From positions 14,358,552-14,422,551 of the forward strand of contig NC_089740.1 in NCBI RefSeq assembly GCF_035083965.1: a stretch of DNA of 64,000 nt, written 5' to 3'. The notes beneath the pieces were generated by a model. The model made no database searches. It was not told the DNA's origin and saw only the letters and a program-made list of their open reading frames with translations. Positions 1 to 27,259 of this stretch are shown here, piece by piece. Position 1 is the first letter of the stretch. Every line of letters begins with the position of its first letter. The translations under genes were made by a program, and so were the position numbers. Source of the stretch: Branchiostoma lanceolatum (Eukaryota > Chordata > Leptocardii > Amphioxiformes > Branchiostomatidae).

Positions 1-1151
1 GATAACAATGAATACAGTGGCAAGTGCTAGAAAGACAGCCAAAACGAACAAATCAAACTGTAACTTAGATGAACTCAGGTTGCTTATTACCTGATGCAAT
101 GGAGACTCCTCCTTCTTTAGAGGGGTGTTTTTTTTTTCAACTATTCTTGGGCTGACTGAAGTAATTGCTAATGCCTTCAAGGACTTACAAATGTCTTAAA
201 TGAATGCCCAAAGCGGTTGGTGGGTGGTGATCTGTGAACAGAACCAACGATACTGGTTCAGTGTAAATGTGGCACTGGCACAGGCTACATAAGGTCTAGA
301 CATCAGTTTTTATACAACCTGATAGATCAAATGAAATGAAATCAAGTCAGACTAAATTGAATTTCAAACATCAGTTCTGTACAGAAGATCGATCACAATC
401 CTGTGACCTACTAACGCAATATCATTGGGATAATCAGGACCTGACGACTGATGACCCCATATGACCTCTCATCTTGCTACCCCCTACATTTGGCGAACTG
501 TTTCAACTTTGTCCACGTCCCTTGGGCCGTAATGTGTCATTAATTTTAGATATTTTATAACCATGGCATTCAAATGAATGAACTCTAACCCTGCCTCCTC
601 CCAAAACCAAGCAAGTACCCAATCACACTGCACTCACGGTGCTACTAAAGCTCCAAGAGAAATGAAAGCCGCCATGTTGGAAGTTGTTGACCTTGTTGAC
701 CTGACCTTGCTACAAACCTGACCTTATTGACCTATTAGTGTCGCAGCAGTAGTGATAGACCTCAATGACCTGCTAGACGTCTAGCAAAATTAGTCACTTT
801 CTTATACAGCTTATCCGTATTTCTTACACTCTATTGTTCCCAGATGAATCTCATTCCACTGGAGAATTAACTCATTCAGAAATCGGGAGCACAGACAGTG
901 ATTTCCGATGGAAATTGTCATTGCCTAGTCGGTCTGACAAACGTACTTTGGCATTTTGATAATCAGGATCTGGGTATGATACTAGTTGACCTCTCGGCGT
1001 GGATATGGATTTGTGATTATACTAGTCCCACATCGATTATTCTATGTGTGAAGTTACTTTTTGAAAACTATCTTTGCTGGAATGTTGTTCCTTTTCTCAC
1101 CTATTTCTGAAAACTTTTTTTACAAAACTCATTTTGTTTTCACTATTCTAG
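1..1151. other. intron or upstream sequence, no gene seen
   Basis: This stretch has no open reading frame with acceptable splice sites. The first supported exon begins at 1152 directly after an AG acceptor with an upstream pyrimidine-rich tract, so this is most likely an intron whose preceding exon lies outside the window. Confidence 0.6.
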
Positions 1152-17145
<15,994 letters not shown>

Positions 17146-17310
17146 ACTTACTTAAAGGCCTCTGAAAAATACACGGAACGTTTTTTGGCTTCTAAAAATG
17201 CTTTAAAGCCTCCAGAGAATATATCACTGGCTTTTGCACTTATCAAAATCATCAGAGTTTGCACAAGACTAGTAGCAAGAAACTTATCTTAATGTTTTGT
17301 TTGCCAGTAC

Positions 17311-17316
17311 AATAAA
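17311..17316 (+). terminator. polyadenylation signal AATAAA
   Basis: The hexamer lies 166 bases after the stop codon of the rod-protein gene. A second AATAAA at 18212-18217 could serve a longer 3' UTR. Confidence 0.5.
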
Positions 17317-19864
17317 GTAATTCTGGTCATTTAGACTTAGATTCTCATAAGCCTTAGCTGCAGTGCAAAGTTTGTAGAATCCTTAAGAAAGCACAAGAAA
17401 CGAGTTTTCGCATCCAGGAAGTGCAGGAACCGGATTCTAGGTTTCTAGAAAACATATTAAAAACGGTTTATGGTCTTTTGGAGAGTCATATGTTGTTGTT
17501 TTTTTATAGCAGAAAGGCAGAAAAGATAAGAACAGTTGTTAAAATAAAGAATGGAGATCTAAAGATAAAGTGGATTATGGTGAACTAGTGACTTAACAGA
17601 ACATATTCTATTGCGTGGAATACATCCCAGTATTGTCTAGGCTATTGAAATGAACCGTATATATTCTAGATAGTCAAAGAAACGAATATGGCCTTATATT
17701 CTAAACTAGCAAACCAATTACAGACTTGGAGGGAGTACTTTCAGAAACTGGGCACTGACAGGTCCATATTGTTATACAGAGAGTAGTATGCTGCATCAAA
17801 TAAGATCTATTATGTAACATCTGCTTTGCATTTAGTAGTAACTTGAGATTGAGGGGTTTCGGATCACAAGCATCAATTGTAACGGGTAGACCTAGAACAC
17901 TGTGGAAATCGGTTACTTGAGGTTAAGACTGATACAAGAAATCGCTAACATATGTATGGATTCAATATCGTTATTAATTATATTTATTTAAAAAAAAAAG
18001 CTTTTAGATGCATCAGTCCTCTAACCAGGTATTTCTATCGTGGACGATTTTGAGATGTGGTTTTTGCAAATATGCTATCCGAACCTGAAGGAATATGGAA
18101 AATGTGTATCTATAAAGTTCACACTAGTCTGCAATGGTTTGAACTGCTTCGCCAAACGTTGATACTAGCGAAATGAGCTGTTGCAATGAAATGTTGCTTT
18201 TTGTATTCATCAATAAATTTTGTCTGCTTATTTATAGGATTTTGCTGTTTCTTTTCCCTGCACCTAAACAGAGCCGAAACACAAGTGGATACAATGTTTT
18301 CGACTATATTTCATTGGGAATATGAACATGTTGAACATTGAGCACTTGAAAATTAGAAAAATGGGTAAATATCGAGATTACAATCTATTTGTCTACTTCT
18401 CATTTGCAAGGCTTGCTATAAAGTTCGACAAGTGGACATAAAAAGATATATTTGTGTTATCAGGTCAAGGTAAAGTAACCCTTGTGACCCAAAGGTCAAA
18501 TGTGTCTCATGATTGCACCATAAACCTGTTTAAAATCATGTTATCAAATGTTACTACATGTATGCTGCTACCTTGGCCGTTGACATATTGATATAAAAAG
18601 CTAGATCTCAGCACAACAGCGTATAGAAATGGGCAAATATTATTTTTGAGGTCATGCTAAACCTCGTGATTCCCCAATCCCTTACGATTCTTAATAGAAT
18701 ATCGCTGTAGGCAGTGGCTCAAACTCAGGATACTGACGACGTCACGCCGTGACCCTCCCCGTCCCAGTGATTGTTATTGCTCCATGAGGGAGATGGTTGC
18801 CTAGTAAACTGTGTTCCACTTGCCTTGGTTTGAGCTGAACGTTTCCAGTTTCTTTGTTTTCATGTCATGCTGTCCATCTAAACAGATACGCTCTCACACC
18901 TTTACATAATAAGGTAATGAGGACAGAGGTCAGGTCACGGTAGGATGACCTGTGTGACCGGGGGTCAAGCGCTGGAGGGCATTCGTGCAACATTTTCCAA
19001 AGGACATTTTTACAGTATAGAAGTGTTCTTGACTTTTCGGAGTAGGTAACTTTCTTTTCATGTAACTTTAAGAATAGTTAAATGCCTACGTACACCGCAA
19101 CTACATTTATGGAGGGCTTAGCGTTGGATTTCTGTAAGAAACTCTTTTTTCATGCTTACCGTTATGGTCTGCGTAAGCCCCCTCCACACCTCATTTCATT
19201 GGACGTGGATGCATCTTTGTCCTGATTAATGGTGGCCTGTTTCAATCCTCTTACGGGTATTAGGGTCTGCCGCAGATTTGGTAACTTCCGTATAAATTTG
19301 TTGTTAAACTTTTTTTCAGATATAAGTACTTTATGATCAACATGCAGCTTCAGTTCTTATGACGTTATTAGTTGCGTTATATCATATAGATATAAAAAAA
19401 AGAACAGCTTCATTTATTTTCAATGTTCCTGCCCTGTCTTTCCATCTTCAGTATGAAGTTTAATTCTTGTGTGACTGTGTTTTTTCCAAGCGATTATTTT
19501 CCAGTGTTGGATAGGTGGTTTAGTTATTTGCTATCAATAACCCATTTGTATAAGTAAAGTTGTAATGCTTTCAAATCAAACTTTTATTGCCTCACTCGTA
19601 CTATATAGATGAACATAAACACTCGATGAAGGACAACAACCATAATATCACCCCCACTGCTACATGTAACATTGTTCTGCTTCCCCGATATCGCCTGATG
19701 TTGTCTACACAGGAATACAGTTGTTACAATTTATGCTACCAATCATGATATGTATTTGTCACCCTTCCTCGCATTCTTACCAGGCTCAACGCTTCCGCTT
19801 TCTTTTTCTAATGGCACATTAGTTCCATTGCGCTCGGGCCACAAGAAACCGAGCTCGAGAAAAT

Positions 19865-20080
19865 GTACAAAGACCACACATTACAGAAAAAGTGGGAGTA
19901 TTCGTCTTCCACTGTCTCGAAAAAAAGAAGTCAAACCCAAATGAAATAGAATTTAGTGTTAGTATTTGAACTAGAATAGTCACATGCTATATTGTTACCA
20001 ATTGTCTGTCCGTCCTTCCATGATTACTGTACTTGCAATTAGCCTACGGGCAAGAACTTGCAATAAACTTATTATTATAT
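19865..20080 (+). mobile_element. LINE 3' tail fragment
   Basis: Closely matches 11320-11510: acattacagaaaaagtggga, then cacatgctatattgttacca and attagcctacgggcaagaac. Only the terminal coding and 3' part of the element is present. Confidence 0.65.
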
Positions 20081-20455
20081 GCCATCAGAAAGAAAAAAAG
20101 GCGGGTTGTACAGCCTGGTTAGGAAGCAGACCCTCTTAACTTAGATTGCCCCTAAAATTGTAACCGTGGTAAAATATGCGATAGCAGCCAGTGACGCAAA
20201 AAAACCTACGAATTGCTTGAAAATTGTGAGTTATGATTATAATAAAGGTTATAATTCAATAAGGGAATGATTTGAGGTTAGATAAGGTCTCCAAAACAAT
20301 CATTTCACAGGAAATCTTGTGACTTGTAAGGAATTAGCCCTTCTTGGTACAAAAGTACACAAATATAAAGCAAAATGAGAAGCCACTTTAACAACAACAA
20401 AAACGGGTGTGAAATTTGATATCACAGCCGAAGCCCTGATTGGTTGATCCGTCCC

Positions 20456-23400
20456 CTAGCGAACGATCTGATTGGCCTGTTCCTGAGAGAACAGCTGCTC
20501 TCGCTGCTTGATGATTCTCGCGAGAGCTCCCGGGACGTCGGATTTGCTGCGGATTTGCGGGATGCTTGCCTTTTGGTCTGTGAGAGAAATCACAGAAAGT
20601 ATTGTCAGTGCTTCATAATGATATGTACAGTTATAATATGTTCAAAAACTTAGAATGTAACTGTAAAAAAAACGTTAGAGTACAATACGATTGTCTTGTT
20701 TGCAACAATTAGATAGATAATTGGATAAAAACAAAAATCAAGCTTGAAGTTCTGGAAAATTTACATACAGAATAGTTTTTAGTATTTCACACTCTTCGCT
20801 TACCTCTCTTTGTTTCTATTTCAGTACATTTTTTTCGCAATACAATACTAGTTACAGAATTACAAGCAAAGGTGCTCTTTTCTAAACATGTGCAAGTCAC
20901 ATTTTTCTACAAAATGTGTTTTGTCGATTCCTAACGTTAATTTTTTCACCTTTGTGAACTTCCTTCTCAAGTGTCTTGAGCTCCCGCATGCCCTCCTGTA
21001 GGTCTAGGTCGGCCGGGTCGGACAGCAGGGCCCGCTTTAGCTCCATCTCAGTCATATACAACTGTCCAAGGGAGGAACGACCTTGGGAAGGATAGAAATG
21101 AAATATGAGTAGCTGTCGCCATGTTGGCGGTGGTTGATCCAAGATGGTGACCAGCAAATATACAGGGTGCGCTGTACTTCAAAATACCTAGCGTCATATT
21201 GGAAGAAAGAAAAAATCCATGACGACAACAGTAAACTCAATGGAAACTCAGTAAGCTATTTGAGGTTAGCGGTGCGAGACCTGTATCGCTGGTGCGAGAC
21301 CCATTCCTCACGGCTAGCTGCGTTACGGGCGCTACTGTTACACGTAAGACAAACAGGCAATACAGCATGTTATCGTTCTTTTTGTAAAGCAAGAACAGGC
21401 GAAACAACAAAAATAATCAGTATTTACAAAAAACATTGTAGATGTTTTCCCGCTTTATAATTTCTTGAAACCACGTCTCACTGCGGTTGAAAGCCTTTTT
21501 CAATATGTACCGCTTTCAAAACTTTAGTTTTAGTAAGCGATTTAGATTGTATTGTATTTCAAATATTACCCATGCAATGGCAGCCAATGCTGAATTGCTG
21601 CAGGGTTTACAATCATATAAAACACAACAATACACATGATACATATTTGCACACTCGCACTTGATGAAACTGTCGCAAGGGTCTGGCGGCTGCTATATTA
21701 GGTACTATCTGAAATATTGCTCTTACTAATAGTACATGTAGTACAGTACTTACTGACGCCCTCTGATCCCAGACCACGCTTGGAGTTCATGGTTTTCAGG
21801 TTCTTCACCACATCGTCGACTTGCTGCAGAACGTAAACAAATAAATAGATAAATCACTCAATTAGTTGAAAAATCAATCGATAAATTTATCAACATTAAT
21901 ACGTAAGCCTCAGTTTCTACGTTTCCCTTTGGGGTAGATTTTTAAAATTCTATGTAATTTATTTACTCGTAACACTCGTTAACGACAAGCTGGATTCCTG
22001 GTCAAAATGTACTTTGGAGAAGTGCACCAAACATTTTTAGGGATGAATACATAGTATTTTTTTCTATACGTGTAATTAAACAACAGCTTACAGAATTCTA
22101 CGATTTTCGGAAGTGGTTCTGGAAATCCGTGAGGCCAGAACTGTGCACTCGTCACAGACCCGCGCCCACTGTGACGTCACAGGAAACTACACGACCTCCT
22201 ATGTACACAACACACTAAGAGAATGTACCCACAGGAATAGATTCCCAGTGCTATGTTTGAGGTACGCATAGTATAGTGGGTTGTATATAAAAAATATTTC
22301 AGGAAATAGTTTTGTGCACGGACCCACACCCACTGTGACGTCATTGCGAACCACTCGATCTCCAATGTACATAATACACTATTAGTAAGAGAATGTGCCC
22401 ACAAGAATATGTTTCCAGTGCTATGTTTGAGATACGTAAAGTATAGTGGGTCGTGACAAGATTTCAGGAAATAGTTCTCGGAATCCGCGAGGCAATCAAA
22501 CTGTGCACGTACCCGCACTCCTTATCATGACGTCATGGCAAACCACACGACCACCTGTTTATACAACATACTCAGGGAATGACAATGTCAACACAGGAAC
22601 AAGCCGTGTGCTGCCTCTCCATTTACTCAGGGAATGACAATGTCAACGCAAGAACAAGCCGTGTGCTTCCTCTCCATTTTGAGCTACATATAGGGATTCT
22701 AACTTCAAAAAAATTCAATGAATGTCGGAGCCTGCACTGCACGAAAACAGCTCTTAAAGCAATGAATCGGTTTAGGAGGGGGGCTATGTTGTTAGGTACT
22801 GGCGTTAGGATTTTGGTGCCTTGTCTGCTTTTGTAGTAACGTCTCTCTTTATCAATGCGCACTTCGGTGTGCCTTACCTTCCCGCTTTCTGCTTGGATAC
22901 TTCATCGTTATTAATCACGTTATACATGGCACAATTCGTTTCTTATTCACGACTTTATAAATCGATTGTTAAGCTGAAGATTTGTCGACCGTTTGTTACG
23001 ATATTTGTTCAAACTGTTCCACACACCGAGGTGACACTTGTCTAACTTGTCATGTTGATGGATGAAATAAATCTTTCAGTAGGGGGCGCTCTGTCTAAAA
23101 ATGTGGGCGTGCTATCAAAGTGCTACGTACATTTAGGTGACACTTGCCTTGTTGAACGTGATAAATCTTTCAGTAGGAGGTCGCTCTGTCGAAAAATGGG
23201 GGCGTATTATTTGCAGGCCTTTCCTTACACTGTCAGAGAAATTATCACAATTCAGTCTTGTGTGTGTAAGTGTAGGAGGGCCTTCGGACATTCGGAAAGT
23301 CTTTTTAGCTATCAATGAGTGGAAGCAGATGCCTTTATTTAATAATCTAGTGCCATTTCAACAATTAGATTAAACAAATTATTGTGATTAGTTCATTAAG

Positions 23401-24210
23401 CGCCAAACGTGTAATTAAATTCTCGTGATCTTTCTTAATTGAAGAAAGCGCTTTAATCATGTTTATCTAAAGTCTTCGCCCAGAAATTTGGCAATTTATC
23501 AATGTAGAACAAGTCGGGACATTGAGCTATGCATGCTTAGCTTATGAAGATCTCTGTGGTCTAACCCACAAACCGACCGAACGATCCTTGATACGCCTCA
23601 CATTATCGTCTGACAGAGAGAGAACCTGACTTTCCTGTTTTGCAACTTTCGCGTAAAGACAAATTATCCCAGCTGGGATGACAATAAACACATGGGCACC
23701 TGAAAACACGACTGCTACTTCTTCTTCTACCAAAGTTTTGCAGCAGAACTAACTACTGTTACTGTTTTCTGCATGAACTGTGAAGCTGTGTTGACACACT
23801 GGTCTCGCATGAGCGCTACTGTCTCGGTGGTTGTTCTAGTCTTATTAAAAAGGGCCTGAGGATCGTCCTATTTACCTAAGTGATACCAATGTTGACAACA
23901 CGCAAGGAAAGACATAGTATAAAAACAGCAAGGTTTTTACAGTAGCTATTAAAGGAAATTGTAATTATCCAGCAAATCCCTAGCAGTCCTCGACCAGAAG
24001 TGCAGTAGTAGTATTAGTAAACATGTTGTCATTGTGTATAGACATGTGGAAATAGACTACATCGCCAAAGGGATTGACAGCGACTACACATTCTATAACA
24101 CCTACCGCCAGTAGCTGTTCCTTAGTCTTCTTCACACCGACACTTCCATTGATACAGCAGCAGAGGAGCACAGCTAGCAGACAGAGCACGCCAGCGGGGC
24201 GGGGGGACAT
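20456..24210 (-). CDS. small secreted helical protein, unknown function
   Basis: Four exons on the minus strand, 24106-24210, 21754-21823, 20950-21081 and 20456-20577, join in phase (0, 1, 1) to 142 codons plus TAG. The start ATG opens a clear signal peptide: MSPRPAG, a hydrophobic core VLCLLAVLLCCC, then INGSVG as a likely cleavage region. The mature part of about 115 residues is charged and helical (KNLKTMNSKRGLGS, MELKRALLSDPADLDLQEGM, LARIIKQREQLFSQEQA). It has no cysteines after the signal peptide, so no disulfides are expected. I do not recognise a family; a peptide precursor or helical secreted factor are possibilities only. All four exons have good GT/AG sites, and the acceptor at 21082 is chosen over the nearer one at 21052 because that one would create an early stop. 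Confidence 0.7.
22110..22600. repeat. tandem repeat with TGACGTCA in each copy
   Basis: Three copies of a roughly 165-190 bp unit lie in intron 1 of the small secreted gene. Shared strings are ctgtgcac, ccagtgctatgtttgag and tttcaggaaatagtt. Each copy retains the palindrome TGACGTCA (22172, 22336 and 22528). A shorter direct repeat follows (22571-22612 and 22624-22679: actcagggaatgacaatgtc). Confidence 0.75.
23029..23206. repeat. short tandem duplication
   Basis: Two roughly 80-base copies, 23029-23110 and 23131-23206, share aggtgacacttg, ataaatctttcagtagg and aaaaatg-gggcg, inside intron 1 of the minus-strand secreted gene. No coding sense is evident. Confidence 0.65.
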
Positions 24211-24584
24211 GTTGGCGGCCGGTCCGGGTTGTGGCCGACAGGTAAGGGTGTCTGCTCAGGTGTGGGCTAAGTACACATTCCGGAGCGCCTTGGGGAGGCC
24301 ACCTTTGGAGTAGAATATCCGGGCTTACTCTCCAAGCAGAGGTTAGGGGGTGTGTGAGTTTGTAAAATGTGCTTGTACAGCTAAATATTATTCCAATTTT
24401 GTATTCTGCCATGAAAATAAAACACAATCCTATGTACCATCTGTTGAAGTAAAACTACCAGCGCGTACTATACTGAAACGGTGGCTGGACATAATGCTGG
24501 CTGTCGCGACTACTTGTACTGTAGGGTGACCTCCCCGGGAATCGTGCGGTCCAAGGCATATTTCCCCAAACAAGGGCAGGACCG

Positions 24585-24639
24585 TGACGTCACACCTGAT
24601 CACTTCCTCTATTGGCTATTGACGCTGTTGCCAGGCAAC
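24585..24639 (-). promoter_or_regulatory. candidate promoter cluster: CRE, ETS, CCAAT, X-box
   Basis: About 375-430 bases upstream of the secreted-protein ATG lie TGACGTCA (24585-24592), CACTTCCT (24601-24608), ATTGG (24611-24615) and an X-box-like GTTGCC-A-GGCAAC (24627-24639). The dense grouping of consensus motifs suggests the promoter of the minus-strand gene at 24210; a divergent plus-strand transcript is also possible. Confidence 0.35.
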
Positions 24640-26328
24640 CCCTTTAGAAGTGCTACCGTCCCAGTTTGTCAGTGGTATGGAACAGTGGTTTCGGCGTTTG
24701 CGTTTCAAGATCGCAAAGCTCATTTAAGTAGAGAAGAGGCAAAGGTTTCTCTTGTTACTGTCATGAGATTGTATGCGCTACGAAAACGCACAGGCAACAG
24801 TAGACGGACTCAGAGCGAACATAGAAGGGAGTATGAAACGTTTCATATTACGCAAAATACAACATAAATTTCTGATATAGACGGCAGTTTTACATGGGCA
24901 GTTTCAAAGTGAATTCGATGAAAACAAATTCGGTATAACAGAAATATACTTATTCTCGGTCCATACTAAATGCCTATAGGCTGAAATAACTCTGCTTTAA
25001 CTGACGTCATTCGTACGATTTTCATGAATTTTTACGAATTTTTGCTAGATGCCAGCTCCGCCAAAAAAGGTCATATACTCTGTCCACACTAAGTGATTAT
25101 AGCCAAAAATGAATCTCTTAATTGTTGTGCTAAGGGATACGAAGGTATGAACTTCCATAAATTTTCGCCAGGCGGCCACTCTCAGATTTTCGGAAGATAC
25201 AAATTAAAGGGTAGAAAATAAGAAATTCTTAAGCCGTGCCATTGCTGTGTTCTCATTCATGTCCCTTCTCTCTTTAACGTAATCACTTCATTAACAATAC
25301 AATCCAAGGTAGCCGGTGTGAGCCACATTTCTGCCCCTGTTAAATAAATGCCCCAACACTGATAGGGGGTTTCCGGTATACCTGAGGCGAGAAAAGTGCG
25401 TCATATTCTTGTGGCGCGATTTTCAAGCAGACGTCTTATTGGAATTTGAGAGGAGTCGCGTTGTTGAGGCTAGGTTTAAGTCGACCCTAACCCATCTAAT
25501 CCTTAGCCCTAACCCTAAATCTTTCGCCAGCCCTAACCCTAAATCCACGGACGCGCACTACTATGTGAAGCAGAAATCTGATGGGGCAGAAATGCGGCGT
25601 AACACCGGGTTAGGTTATTAACTTTTTCACAACAATGCTTACATCGGTCACCCCTCTGAATACATTAAAGCCGTTTCGGAAGAAATTGTGTTTAATTCAA
25701 GTTGATTCTTTAATCTTTAAGAAAACTATAAGATCGGAAATCAATACATCATACAACACCTTGAATTTAAATGTGTAAATAAGTGTATCATAAAGTATGT
25801 AAGAGAAAAATAAATCGTTGCTTATAATTAGCACCTATTTGATAACACAATAAGCAAATGGTTTATAGCACACTACCCCACAGTTTACTTTCAAAATGTC
25901 TTTCAAACTAGTTTATTGCCATTATTTATTAAAAATGATCTGTTATAAGAAATAAGTCTATAAAAAGTTATAAAGGTTAACCCATTTGCTAGCCTTTCTC
26001 GATTTCACCATTCTATTCTATTGTTGGTAAGTGTACTCAATTTTGATTATTGCTATCAGTATAGATTTATACCAATGCCCCTTCGCACTCATCTCTATAT
26101 GATAGAGAAATGCTGGAAAATCGATGCATTTGCGGAATATTTACATCAAAACAATATACAACTTCTCTGTTAAACAAGTAGACATCTTCCCTAGCTTAGA
26201 TCTCACCCCAATATACAATCCATGTCGCATTGTAGAGTTCATTAGATCAAAAACAATATTCTCAATCAATTCTCTCTTTTTCTCAATTTTTGCCACTTAA
26301 ACTGCGAACAATAATATTCTAAGAGTAT
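24640..26328. other. intergenic region
   Basis: No supported exon is seen. A short degenerate CCCTAA run occurs at about 25489-25552. The plus-strand open frame at 24481-24867 has no domain or splice support. The sequence becomes AT-rich from 25650 on. Confidence 0.5.
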
Positions 26329-26533
26329 TGGAGATTCTTTTTACACAACCGGTAATTCTCACCTGCTAACGTTTTGATGTCTGTCAGACACCTTCATCAG
26401 AGCTTCTTACTGGAGTACTGCTTCTCACCGCTATAAGTAGCCGCGATGTAGGTGGCGCTTTTGCGGTGAGAACACTGTCCCAAATGTGGCTAAGTTTGTA
26501 TCCCCCCTCGTCTCGGTTCATCACCGGTGCTGT
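26329..26533. mobile_element. rearranged copy of the foldback MITE of 6358-6656
   Basis: It carries the arm ttacacaaccgg and the cacctgctaacgttt string, then gcttctcaccgctataagta. The following segment (gtaggtggcgcttttgcggt to catcaccggtgct) is in opposite orientation relative to the arm when compared with the copy at 6396-6658. The second terminal arm is missing. Confidence 0.65.
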
Positions 26534-26639
26534 CTTCCTTATCCTTTCGGGAATAATATTCAAACTTTAAAGTTTCTCTATAAATCTCACCACCTTTTCC
26601 CTTCTTTTAGAAATTCTTCATCACGATTTGTTCCAGTCT

Positions 26640-27259
26640 TCAATGCTTATGCAGGTTCTGGTAGACAGAAGGTTTTAGTTCCTGGTAATGGTCATCTGGC
26701 TCGCGTGGGTTGAAGATATCTTTGGGATCCTCGTAGTCGTCATTTCCGCTTCCGGCTGGTCTCAAGATGCCCCCTGGAGGACCAACGTTTAAATACAGCC
26801 CGTCATCTGGAGTCGCCACTTCTGGTTGTGGAATGATCCTGTTCTGGTAGTAATTACCTGGTTCGGATGGTGTGTTGAAGGTCTCGGTTGGAAGGTCATA
26901 GTCGTCATTTCCGCTTCCGGTTGGTCTCGAGACGCCCCCTGGAGGATTAATGTTTAAATACAGCCCATCATCTGGAGTTGCTGCGTCTGAGATCATGATT
27001 TGGTTCTCATAGTGAACACTAGGCTCGGGCGGTTGGGGCGGTATGCTTACGGTTTCAATTGGAAGGTCGTAGTCGTTATTTCCGCTTACGGTAGGCATTG
27101 AGGCGTCCCCTGATGGCCCAGAGTTTATTTGCAGCCGATTAACTGAAGTTTTCCCGTCTAGGTTTCGAATGACATGGTTCTGGTTGTTGTTATTACGTTT
27201 AGGTAGTGGAGGTGGTGAGCGAACGGTTTCCATGGGAACTGCGTATACGTGGTCATCAC
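26640..27259 (-). other. cytoplasmic tail with repeated tyrosine motifs
   Basis: The exon encodes 205 residues plus TGA. Tyrosines fall in two recurring contexts: Y-x-N (HYENQ, LYLNI, YYQNR, LYLNV, VYQNL), the Grb2 SH2 ligand pattern, and Y-x-x-P (YAVP, YDLP twice, YEDP), the Crk-type pattern. SVYQNL also fits the ITIM consensus. A class II SH3 ligand, PPPLPKR, lies near the membrane. The tail contains degenerate internal repeats of about 60-65 residues built from ATPDDGLYLN, PPGG and GSGNDDY. Motif meanings are established for vertebrate adaptors; binding here is inferred. Confidence 0.75.

Larger units (their letters stand above)
17146..20455. other. 3' flank and intergenic region
   Basis: The first kilobase is probably the 3' UTR and flank of the rod gene, with polyadenylation signals at 17311 and 18212. 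No supported coding exon is seen. The only recognisable element is the LINE tail at 19865-20080. Minus-strand 3' sequence of the small secreted gene must end within the last few hundred bases. Confidence 0.55.

Noticed and set aside
24481-24867. 128-residue plus-strand open frame
   Set aside because: No domain, odd composition, no splice partner, and it overlaps a likely promoter region.
25489-25552. Telomeric repeat array (CCCTAA)n
   Set aside because: Only a few degenerate, broken units; too short to be a telomere or a clear interstitial array.
26640-26720. Canonical ITAM formed by YQEL and YQNL at the tail end
   Set aside because: The gap between the two YxxL units is only four residues, shorter than the 6-12 of true ITAMs; Grb2-type and ITIM-type readings fit better.
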